From Rhizobium sullae (lineage in GTDB: Bacteria; Pseudomonadota; Alphaproteobacteria; Rhizobiales; Rhizobiaceae), in the NCBI RefSeq assembly GCF_025200715.1, contig NZ_CP104144.1, positions 2,604,001-2,668,000 on the forward strand: DNA of 64,000 nt, in the 5' to 3' direction. Positions 54,183-61,674 of this stretch are shown in pieces. The notes beneath the pieces are model-generated. The model had not been told where the DNA came from. It worked only from the letters and a program-made list of their open reading frames with translations, and ran no database searches. The translations under genes were made by a program, and so were the position numbers. How positions within the stretch are numbered: position 1 is the first letter of the stretch; each line of letters starts with the position of its first letter.

Positions 54183-55232
54183 ATGAACCGCATATCGCTT
54201 TTGCTTCAAACATCCGTGCTTTCCCTCGCCATGATCGCACCCGCACTCGCAGAGGAGACGTTGACGGTCACGTCCTGGGGCGGCGCCTACACCAAAAGCC
54301 AGGAGCAGGCTTTCTTTACGCCCTTCTCCAAGGAAACCGGAGACAAGATTCTCCAGGACGAATGGGATGGCTCGACCGCCAAGTTGAAGGGTATGGTCGA
54401 AACCGGCCAGGTCACCTGGGATGTCGTCGATGTCGAGCCGGGGCATGCCTTGCAGGGTTGCGATGAAGGATGGCTCGACGAAATCGACTACTCCAAGCTC
54501 GGCGGCAAGGAAGCCTTCATCGAAGGCGCTGCTATGGATTGTGCCGCAGCGACGATCGTTTTCGGCACGATCTACGCTTATGACGCCGCAAAATTCCCAA
54601 ATGGCGGCCCGACGACCATGGCCGACCTGTTCGACACGCAGAAATTCCCCGGACCCCGTGCGCTGCGCAAGGCGCCGAAGACGACGCTCGAGTTCGCGCT
54701 GATCGCCGACGGTGTCGCGCCCGCCGAAGTCTACGACGTACTCGGCACGCCGGAAGGCGTCGATCGCGCCTTCAAGAAACTCGACACGATCAAGAAGGAC
54801 GTGAAAGTCTGGTGGACGGCCGGCGCGCAGCCGCCCCAGCTTCTGGCCGACGGCGAAGTGCTGATGACGACCGCTTGGAACGGCCGCATCTACGATGCCG
54901 TCAAGAACAGCGGCAAGGATTTCAAGATTGTCTGGGACGGCCAGGGCATGGACTTCAACCTCTGGGCTCAGCCGAAGGGTTCGCAGCACAAGGAGACGGC
55001 CGATAAGTTCATCGCCTATACGATGAACCCGGACGTTATGGCCCGGCAGTCACAGTACATCTCCTATGGCCCGACGCTGAAGGCCGCGATTGCCAAGGTT
55101 CCGGCCGACATCCTGCCTGACCTTCCGACAGCTCCGGAAAACACCAAGACTGCTTTCGTGGTTTCTGCGGAGTTCTGGGCCGATCATGACGAGGAGCTGA
55201 CCGAGCGCTTCAACAAGTGGCTGGCGCAGTAA
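54183..55232 (+). CDS. Polyamine-type ABC transporter binding protein (PotD-like)
   Basis: A 349-residue periplasmic receptor. The signal peptide ends at ALAEE near residue 23, and the mature domain opens with LTVTSWGGAYTKSQEQAFF, typical of the spermidine/putrescine/opine-related group. GGGGAACTGAAA precedes the ATG. Because the divergent genes encode a DadA-like enzyme and an amino-compound-sensing MocR protein, the ligand is probably an amino acid or amine. Confidence 0.93.
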   Translation: MNRISLLLQTSVLSLAMIAPALAEETLTVTSWGGAYTKSQEQAFFTPFSKETGDKILQDEWDGSTAKLKGMVETGQVTWDVVDVEPGHALQGCDEGWLDEIDYSKLGGKEAFIEGAAMDCAAATIVFGTIYAYDAAKFPNGGPTTMADLFDTQKFPGPRALRKAPKTTLEFALIADGVAPAEVYDVLGTPEGVDRAFKKLDTIKKDVKVWWTAGAQPPQLLADGEVLMTTAWNGRIYDAVKNSGKDFKIVWDGQGMDFNLWAQPKGSQHKETADKFIAYTMNPDVMARQSQYISYGPTLKAAIAKVPADILPDLPTAPENTKTAFVVSAEFWADHDEELTERFNKWLAQ

Positions 55233-55241
55233 TCCTCTCTT

Positions 55242-55271
55242 CGGGCAGGCCTCTCCTCCCGGGCCTGCCCG
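55242..55271 (+). promoter_or_regulatory. Intra-operon hairpin after the binding-protein gene
   Basis: CGGGCAGGCC (55242-55251) pairs perfectly with GGCCTGCCCG (55262-55271) over a 10-base loop, starting 10 bases after the binding-protein stop and ending 15 bases before the permease start. A pyrimidine-rich CCTTCTTCTTC follows. It should protect or separate the binding-protein message. Confidence 0.75.
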
Positions 55272-55286
55272 CCTTCTTCTTCACAA

Positions 55287-56558
55287 ATGAAGGCGCTTGC
55301 CATGGCGATCACGCTCACAGATGAAGTCGTCCGGAATGCAGTCGACACGGCCACCCTCACCCGCCGGCTGCGTGGTCTGCGGCGCAAGGGCCAACTGAGA
55401 GCGCTGCTGTTGGTCGCACCGCTGATGCTTTTTTTGCTGACGATCTTTGTCCTGCCGATCGGCATGCTTCTGACGCGAAGCGTCGACAACAGCGACGTGG
55501 CGCGGACGCTGCCGAGCACCGTAGCCGCACTTGCCTCCTGGAATCTCGAGGCCGTACCTGACGAGACGATCTATGCCGCCTTCGCCGCCGACCTGAAGGC
55601 ATCGCCGCGCGACGATGTGGCCGAGGTCGCCAAACGACTCAACTATTACGAAACCGGCATGCGCTCGATGCTGCTGAAGACGGCACGTACGATCCGCAAT
55701 GCCGAGGCGCCCTACAAGGACGCCTTCATCGCCATCGATGAGCAATGGGGCACACCACGCTACTGGCTGATCTTGAAGCAGGCGATTCCGGAGCTGACCG
55801 ATTTCTACCTGCTCGCAGCCCTCGACATGAGCCGCAACGAGGCCGGCGCGATTGCCGGTATCGCCCCCGAAAACGCCGTGCATGTCGACGTGCTCCTGCG
55901 CACCTTCGCCGTCAGCGCCTCCGTGACATTGCTCTGCCTGCTGCTCGGCTATCCGCTGGCAGCGCTGATCGCCCGCTCGAAAGGGGCTGTCGCCAATACT
56001 CTGTTGATCCTCGTGCTCCTGCCCTTCTGGACGTCCCTTTTGGTGCGCACCAGCGCCTGGGTCGTGCTGCTGCAGAGCCGCGGCGTGGTCAACTCCGCTC
56101 TTGCCTGGCTCGGCATCATCAATCCATCGCAGCCGCTGGAGCTGATCTACAACCGCATCGGCGTGCTGATCGCTATGACCCATATCCTCCTGCCTTTCAT
56201 GGTGCTGCCGATCTACAGTGTCATGAAAAGCATTCCGCCGGTCTATCTGCGCGCTGCCTCATCGCTCGGTGCGCCGCCACTATCGGCCTTCTGGCGGATT
56301 TATCTGCCGATGAGCATGCCGGGCGTCAGCGCCGGCGGGTTGCTCGTCTTCATCCTGGCGCTCGGCTATTACATCACCCCGGCGCTCGTCGGCGGCCCGC
56401 GCGACCAGATGGTCAGCTATTACATCGCCTACTACTCCAACCAGGTGACCAATTGGGGCATGGCCGCAGCACTCAGCGCCATTCTCCTCGTCGCGGTGCT
56501 CATCCTTTACGCCATCTACAACCGCGTCGTCGGTATCGACCGTCTGAGGATAGGCTGA
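55287..56558 (+). CDS. ABC transporter permease (PotB type, long periplasmic insert)
   Basis: A 423-residue permease, about 130 residues longer than standard PotB. After the first helix (LLLVAPLMLFLLTIFVLPIG) an insert of roughly 130 polar residues (about 65-200, e.g. EQWGTPRYWLILKQ) precedes the remaining helices; this insert is typical of one alphaproteobacterial subgroup. The EAA loop reads VYLRAASSLGAPPLSAFWRI. A second ATG five codons in (55302) is also possible as start. The stop overlaps the next gene (TGATG). Confidence 0.93.
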   Translation: MKALAMAITLTDEVVRNAVDTATLTRRLRGLRRKGQLRALLLVAPLMLFLLTIFVLPIGMLLTRSVDNSDVARTLPSTVAALASWNLEAVPDETIYAAFAADLKASPRDDVAEVAKRLNYYETGMRSMLLKTARTIRNAEAPYKDAFIAIDEQWGTPRYWLILKQAIPELTDFYLLAALDMSRNEAGAIAGIAPENAVHVDVLLRTFAVSASVTLLCLLLGYPLAALIARSKGAVANTLLILVLLPFWTSLLVRTSAWVVLLQSRGVVNSALAWLGIINPSQPLELIYNRIGVLIAMTHILLPFMVLPIYSVMKSIPPVYLRAASSLGAPPLSAFWRIYLPMSMPGVSAGGLLVFILALGYYITPALVGGPRDQMVSYYIAYYSNQVTNWGMAAALSAILLVAVLILYAIYNRVVGIDRLRIG

Positions 56559-57370
56559 TGAACCACTCGCTCTCTTTCACCCGCCTCTTCCCGGTATTGC
56601 TTTGGCTTGCCGGCGGTGCCGTGGTCCTCTTCCTGATCGCACCGATCATCGCGATCGTGCCGTTGTCCTTCAACGCGGAACCCTTCTTCACCTATCCGAT
56701 GCCCGGCCTGTCGCTGCGCTGGTACGAGGAGTTCTTTTCCTCCGACGTGTGGCAACTGGCCCTGAAAAACAGCATCATCGTCGCTGTCTGCGCGACGCTG
56801 TTGTCAACCGCGCTCGGCACGCTGGCGGCCATTGGCCTCAGCCGGCCGGACTGCCCCTTTCGCGCGACGCTGACCGCCATCCTGATTTCGCCGATGATCG
56901 TTCCCGTCATCGTCTCGGCGGTCGGCATCTACTATGCCTTTGCTGCGGTCGGTCTACTTAACAGCCTGACCGGTTTGGTCTTTGCCCATACCGCAATCGG
57001 AGCACCCTTTGTCGTCATCACCGTGACGGCAACGCTCGCCAGTTTCGATCACAATCTGATGCGCGCCGCCGCGAGCCTCGGCGCGACGCCGGTTGAAGCG
57101 GTGCTGCGCATCATGCTGCCGATCATCGCGCCGGGTGTCGTGTCAGGGGCACTGTTTGCCTTCGTCACGTCCTTCGATGAGGTGGTGATTGCGCTCTTCA
57201 TCGCCGGCTCCGAGGAACGCACCCTCCCCCGTCAGATGTGGAGCGGCGTGCGCGAGACTCTCAGCCCCACCATTGCTGCCGTTGCGACGCTGCTGATCCT
57301 GTTTTCGACACTGTTCCTCGCCACCATCCAGTGGCTGCAGCGCAGGGCGGAACGGCAAAAGCTGATGTGA
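56558..57370 (+). CDS. ABC transporter permease (PotC type)
   Basis: A 270-residue permease with six helices, from FPVLLWLAGGAVVLFLIAP to the C-terminal LFLATIQWLQRR. The docking loop is NLMRAAASLGATPVEAVLRI. The ATG overlaps the PotB-type stop (TGATG). This is the last gene of the importer; about 15 bases beyond its stop begins a truncated DUF2092 fragment, which marks a recombination boundary. Confidence 0.94.
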   Translation: MNHSLSFTRLFPVLLWLAGGAVVLFLIAPIIAIVPLSFNAEPFFTYPMPGLSLRWYEEFFSSDVWQLALKNSIIVAVCATLLSTALGTLAAIGLSRPDCPFRATLTAILISPMIVPVIVSAVGIYYAFAAVGLLNSLTGLVFAHTAIGAPFVVITVTATLASFDHNLMRAAASLGATPVEAVLRIMLPIIAPGVVSGALFAFVTSFDEVVIALFIAGSEERTLPRQMWSGVRETLSPTIAAVATLLILFSTLFLATIQWLQRRAERQKLM

Positions 57371-57385
57371 GCAACAGAAAAACCT

Positions 57386-57690
57386 GTGCCGGGGACCTCG
57401 ACCTGCGTGTAGAGATTAGCGTCCTTGCCGAACAGCGCCACGGTCTCGCCGTCGAAGACCATCTCGACTTTGGCGAAGCCGCCCATTCGTGTCGCACGCA
57501 ACTTATCCGGCCGTCCCAACTCGATCTTGCCGGAACCGGCCAGCAGCAGCTTCCGGTGATCCTTGGTGACGACTTCGAGATTGGTGTCATAGGGCAAATG
57601 AAATCGCCTGCTGCGAGGCGAGATAGTCGGACATCGCCTTGAGCAGGATCTTGGCCACCTCTTCTCCGGCCTATGCCTCTCGTTGCGTGG
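57386..57690 (-). pseudogene. DUF2092 protein fragment (truncated and frameshifted)
   Basis: The minus strand reads EVAKILLKAMSDYLASQQAI, shifts frame near 57597, then continues YDTNLEVVTKDHRKLLLAGS and KIELGRPDKLRATRMGGFAK to NLYTQVEVPGT. This is the N-terminal half of the exported DUF2092 family (LolA-like barrel). Sequence similarity stops at about 57390, next to the permease stop codon, and no C-terminal half exists. The importer operon has evidently been joined into or next to this gene. Confidence 0.7.
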
Positions 57691-57825
57691 CATGCGGCAA
57701 TCGCCGACTGACGACTGTCATCGGCGAAACTCTACGAGCAGATAGAGCGAAACGCCGTAGCATCTGGTATACACTGGGCAGTGGAACCCGTGGAATCCGT
57801 CCATACGGCGAGGCGGCCAAAGGGC
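57691..57825. other. Short spacer
   Basis: About 135 bases between the DUF2092 fragment and the end of the TPR gene; nothing recognisable. Confidence 0.4.
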
Positions 57826-59631
57826 TCAGAAGCCGTTTGACGCGGGGGACGCCAGGAGCCTGGCTTCGACGTCCACTGCACCCGGCACGGGCAGGCCAGC
57901 CTTGCGAAGCGAGGCGATCATGCGGATATTGTCCTTCGGCTGGATGTTGCGCTTCCTGTTCTCTTCGATGACGTCGCGGATGTACTCAGGACGCATCGTC
58001 ATGAAGACCTCTCCCTCGCGCTTCGCATCGTCGATCAGGCCGGCCTCGGCATAGATTGCGGCTGCAACGGCATGAAACAGAGGGAACTTCTGCAGGTCGG
58101 CTTTCCGGATTAGGCTCACCGCCTTTTCGTGATCGTTGAGCATATAGGCGGCAAGCGCGCGTGTCCCGTTGTAGTAACCGGCCCCACCAGGGTTCAGTGC
58201 AAGCGCCCGATCAAGCAAATCCGCCCCCCGCCTCCACTGCCCGCACATGGCAACCCGCGTCCCGAACTCTGCCAGCAGTTCCGTGTCGTTGGGATTGGTC
58301 GCCAGTGCCTCGTCGCCGACCTCGAGCGCTTCGGTCAGTTGCTGGTTGAAGAACAAGGCAATCATCAGAGATTGAAGCGCGCGCGTGTTACGCGGTTCGA
58401 TGTCGATCGCGCGACGGGCAGCGCTCAGCGCCCGTTCCATCGGCGCTGGCTGGCCAGGCTTCAGGTTGTACCTGAAGCGGTCTTCATCGAGATAGGCGAT
58501 AGACAGCATGGCCCATGCCGTCGCATAGGTCGGGTAGCGTGCGACGGCGCTTTCCAGGCAAGCACGTGCCGTCAGATGCGTTTCCGGACTGAGTTCTGCG
58601 CGGTAGGCGTAGAAGCGAAGGGTGCAGTCGTAGACGCCAAGGTCGTCCGGGGGAGGATTGGCCGTCACGGCCTGCGCAATGATGCCGTAAGGCTGGGCGA
58701 CGGCCGTGGCGACCTTGCTTGCGACGTCGGACTGGATGGTGAACAGCTCTCGCGTGGTCAGATCGTCATCGTAGTTCTGCGACCAGAGGATCGCACCGTC
58801 CGATGTGTCGACAAGCCGAGCAGTCACCCGAACCCTCGGGCCTGACACCCTGACGCCGCCAGCGAGCAGATAGCGAGCGCCGAGCCCCCCACGCACTTCC
58901 GACGCCTGCACTTCCGGTGGCAGCGATTTCGACGTCTCGCGCCCGAACACTCTGATCTCCTTGAACCGGGGCAGTGCGGTCAGCAACTCCTCGGTCAATC
59001 CCACGGTATATAGCTCGGCCTGCGGACCATCACCGAGATTGGCGAAGGGTGCGATCACCAGGGTCGGTTCGTCAGGCGCCTCGGTGACGTTGGACTGTCT
59101 CGCGCCGGCGACGAAACGGTCGGTTGCCCAATACGTGAGCGCCGCCGTGCAGACGACACCGACGAGACCAGCAAGGATCGGCAACCGGGGCCGCAGCCAG
59201 CCTTGGCCAGGGCGCTTGCCGGGGTTCTCGACTGCGGCTTCCTTGCGGTCCGTGATCGCCGCATCGTTCCATGCGAAAGACGGAGCATAACCGCCTTTTG
59301 GGATGTCGATCTTGATGGGATCGCGCTGTCCGGCGACGAGATAGTAGCGCTCGAGGGTGCGCCGCAGGCGCCCCGCTTCGATGCGGACGACAGGATCGTC
59401 CTGGGTGAAGCCATCGCTGCGCTTGAACACCTCGACCGCGACGGTATAGCCCTTCAGGCGCTGTGCGCGGCCAGACAGTGCCTCCTCGACAACGAAGGTT
59501 AGAAACGCTGCGCCACGCCCGGCTTTCGGAAACTCCGGACTGGAAATAATGCGTGCGAGTTGCGCGCGAATCTCGTCCGGACATGGTAACGGCTCCGCGT
59601 CCCCGGACGCGTCTGTCACAGAGGTGTCCAT
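57826..59631 (-). CDS. Membrane-anchored TolB-like/TPR protein (adenylate-cyclase-associated type)
   Basis: A 601-residue protein. The N-terminal 130 residues (RAQLARIISSPEFPKAGRGA and DDPVVRIEAGRLRRTLERYY) resemble a conserved module found in rhizobial adenylate-cyclase-like and TPR proteins. One membrane helix lies near 150-172 (LAGLVGVVCTAALTYWA). A FlgO/TolB-like domain follows (VIAPFANLGDG, GLTEELLTALPRFKEIRVFG), then tetratricopeptide repeats from about 350 to 560. No cyclase catalytic domain is present. A role in signal sensing or envelope complex assembly is inferred. Confidence 0.85.
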   Translation of the reverse strand: MDTSVTDASGDAEPLPCPDEIRAQLARIISSPEFPKAGRGAAFLTFVVEEALSGRAQRLKGYTVAVEVFKRSDGFTQDDPVVRIEAGRLRRTLERYYLVAGQRDPIKIDIPKGGYAPSFAWNDAAITDRKEAAVENPGKRPGQGWLRPRLPILAGLVGVVCTAALTYWATDRFVAGARQSNVTEAPDEPTLVIAPFANLGDGPQAELYTVGLTEELLTALPRFKEIRVFGRETSKSLPPEVQASEVRGGLGARYLLAGGVRVSGPRVRVTARLVDTSDGAILWSQNYDDDLTTRELFTIQSDVASKVATAVAQPYGIIAQAVTANPPPDDLGVYDCTLRFYAYRAELSPETHLTARACLESAVARYPTYATAWAMLSIAYLDEDRFRYNLKPGQPAPMERALSAARRAIDIEPRNTRALQSLMIALFFNQQLTEALEVGDEALATNPNDTELLAEFGTRVAMCGQWRRGADLLDRALALNPGGAGYYNGTRALAAYMLNDHEKAVSLIRKADLQKFPLFHAVAAAIYAEAGLIDDAKREGEVFMTMRPEYIRDVIEENRKRNIQPKDNIRMIASLRKAGLPVPGAVDVEARLLASPASNGF

Positions 59632-59763
59632 AACTCGCTCCCCCTCACACCCTCAGGCGCAGCAATCACAGATTTAGTTAGCGTGCCCGGTGTAACCTAC
59701 GCCACCAAGGCGGCCCCGTCCAGAAACATAGCAAGCCTTCATGAACGTTATTGTTGAGCTGAT
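59632..59763. other. Upstream region of the TPR gene
   Basis: About 130 bases hold the TPR-gene promoter; no gene is seen. Confidence 0.4.
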
Positions 59764-60283
59764 CCGATTCACTACCGCAGTGGTGGGTACGTGTATCGGG
59801 GCATGTGGGTCGACGGCAACACCCACAATTTCGGCTATATCGGCACGTGCGCCACGGGGACCGAGGCGGGCGACTGGTGGTCGGCCCCGATTGGAAAGGT
59901 GAAACGCCGATAAGGATCAAGAAGGTCTTCCAATTGACGGCGCCGTTCACGCTCGCGCTTATCCGCCCTCATTCCCGACGACATGCCGAACGTCGAGATA
60001 ATTCAGCATAGAAGAAGCGGGTTTCGTCCGCCTCTCCGTCGCAAGGTTGTTGCGATACCCGCGTGCCGGCAGCCAAACCTGCCCATCGCCCGCCGCCGCG
60101 GCCGACGCGGACGACTCTACGACGATCTATTTCGGTCCGGAGCAGCCGGAGGGCGTGAAACGCGGCAACTGGATTCAGAAGATGCCAGGCAGGGCGGGTT
60201 CACGCTCCTGCGCCTTTACCAGGCCGCTCGAGCCGTTCTTCACGAAGGAATGGCGGTTAAGCGAGATCGAACTGGTTCCCTGA
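59764..60283 (+). pseudogene. DUF1254/DUF1214 protein, decayed
   Basis: Three plus-strand frames together match this exported family: NTHNFGYIGTCATGTEAGD, shift near 59876, LVVGPDWKGETPIRIKKVFQ, shift near 59965, IPDDMPNVEIIQ, a gap lacking most of the middle, then TTIYFGPEQPEGVKRGNWIQ and FFTKEWRLSEIELVP with a stop at 60281-60283. The last two segments are the family's C-terminal ending. A normal gene is over 1.3 kb, so about two thirds have been deleted and at least two frameshifts exist. Confidence 0.75.
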
Positions 60284-60363
60284 GGCTGAAACAATATAAG
60301 ACGTCCGCGGCGACGTGCGGACCTCTTATCATACCCCCGGTTCGGGCAGCGGAGACCTTTGGG

Positions 60364-60744
60364 TCAGTTCGGGCAGACATCCCAGAAACCTGTCGTGCGG
60401 GCACTATTCGTATAGTACCAGCAATAGCCTGACTGCGGCGGTGACCCCGCGACGGACGCTGCGGCTGCGCCTGCGAGGAAGCCTACGGCAGCACCCGCTG
60501 CGATCGCTCCACCAGGCCTCCAGTAACGGTTTGGACTGAGGACCACGACACCACGTGGCCGACGGGTGGCGGCAGCGGCAGCGCATCCTCGGGGGCCGCA
60601 TGCGGCAGCCGCGCAACCATGGCGGCCACAGGCTGCGGCAGCCTGGCGGGCCTCGGCGGGAATCGCCGACAAGACCGGTGCGACCGCGAGGACGAGGGTT
60701 ACGACGACGGTTGCAACGTTCAGCATGAGTAACAGAGGTTTCAT
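60364..60744 (-). CDS. Small exported Ala/Cys-rich protein
   Basis: A 126-residue protein with a signal peptide (VATVVVTLVLAVAPVLSAIP). The mature part has a duplicated Cys pair motif (AAACGRHGCAAAACGPRGCA), then NRYWRPGGAIAAGAAVGFLA, a glycine/alanine membrane-like segment, and a C-terminal GYCWYYTNSARTTGFWDVC typical of small rhizobial envelope proteins. Function unknown. It lies 45 bases downstream of a DUF2147-like gene in the same direction. Confidence 0.75.
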   Translation of the reverse strand: MKPLLLMLNVATVVVTLVLAVAPVLSAIPAEARQAAAACGRHGCAAAACGPRGCAAAAATRRPRGVVVLSPNRYWRPGGAIAAGAAVGFLAGAAAASVAGSPPQSGYCWYYTNSARTTGFWDVCPN

Positions 60745-60789
60745 CTGCTTGTCCTCGTTTCGTGCGAGAGGGGGGTGAGGTTGGTTCCC

Positions 60790-61128
60790 TTAGAGACGGG
60801 GCCAGGTCTGCGATTCGCAGACGACCTTGAGGACGCAGCCTTTCATCTTCAACGCACTGCCGGAGACTGTCAGCGAGCCGTCGTACGTCTTGTTGGCATC
60901 GGGATCGGTGATCTTGCCTGAATAGCTGCCATCCTTGCCGCTGAAAGTGCCGATCTGCTTGCCCGCGTGCTTGCCCGATTTCAACGTGATGCAGTAGCCG
61001 GCGCCACATGGAGCGATGGCGGCGGTGTCGCCGAGCTCAGTCTTCCAGTTGCCGATGATCGGGTCTCCGGCATGGGCGACGGTGGTGGTGATCGCGAGTG
61101 CGGCGGCAATGAAGATGATGCGTTTCAT
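60790..61128 (-). CDS. DUF2147-like exported protein
   Basis: A 112-residue protein with a signal peptide ending at AHAGDP near residue 20. The pattern GNWKTELGDTAAIAPCGAGY, GKDGSYSGKITDPDANKTYD and GSALKMKGCVLKVVCESQTW matches DUF2147 lipocalin-like proteins, including the invariant C-terminal Cys. The ATG at 61128 starts the signal sequence and has AGGAGCTCC upstream; an in-frame start at 61155 is less likely. It probably forms an operon with the following exported protein. Confidence 0.85.
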   Translation of the reverse strand: MKRIIFIAAALAITTTVAHAGDPIIGNWKTELGDTAAIAPCGAGYCITLKSGKHAGKQIGTFSGKDGSYSGKITDPDANKTYDGSLTVSGSALKMKGCVLKVVCESQTWPRL

Positions 61129-61674
61129 AGGAGCTCCTTCGGTTGCCGACCGCAAGGGGTCGGCGTTTTGACGTGACGTCGTGAGCCTACGCGCGCTCGG
61201 CGTCGGACACCCGTAACATCTCGTATGCTCTGTGTGGGGAGGTTAGGGCGGTGTGTCTCGCATCGGGAAAAGGCGTCGCGCCGAAAGGCGCTAACTCGGT
61301 GTTACTGTAACTTACGCCCCAAAACCGAAACGTTGGGGCATCATGCGATGCCGACGGCAAGTCCGTCATGCGGTAAAGGGTATTGGGGAGGCAACTTCGA
61401 ACTTGGTCGGCATTCTTTGATGAGCTCCTTGGCCTCCTGATCGAGACGCAACTGCTTCCAGCCTCCGCTCGATAGATTTGTACACCGTCTTGCGATCGAT
61501 GCCAGTCTGCCAGCATCATCGTCTCCAACTGATCACTAAAATCCTTTTCCGACTGAGGCGTGAAACCACAACGACTTGTAACTTCCGGATCCGCCGATGG
61601 GCGGGCGCAGCTCTTGAGGCTCCATCGAGACCCGTCCGCAAGTGAGGGCGGCCGCAAACGGGTGGCCCCGAATG
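61129..61674. other. Intergenic stretch without a supported gene
   Basis: About 545 bases between the DUF2147-like gene and the end of the RND gene. A minus-strand frame covers much of it but shows no family motif and no ribosome-binding site, and the segment near 61440-61560 reads like fragmentary coding sequence in mixed frames. No gene is called. Confidence 0.45.
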
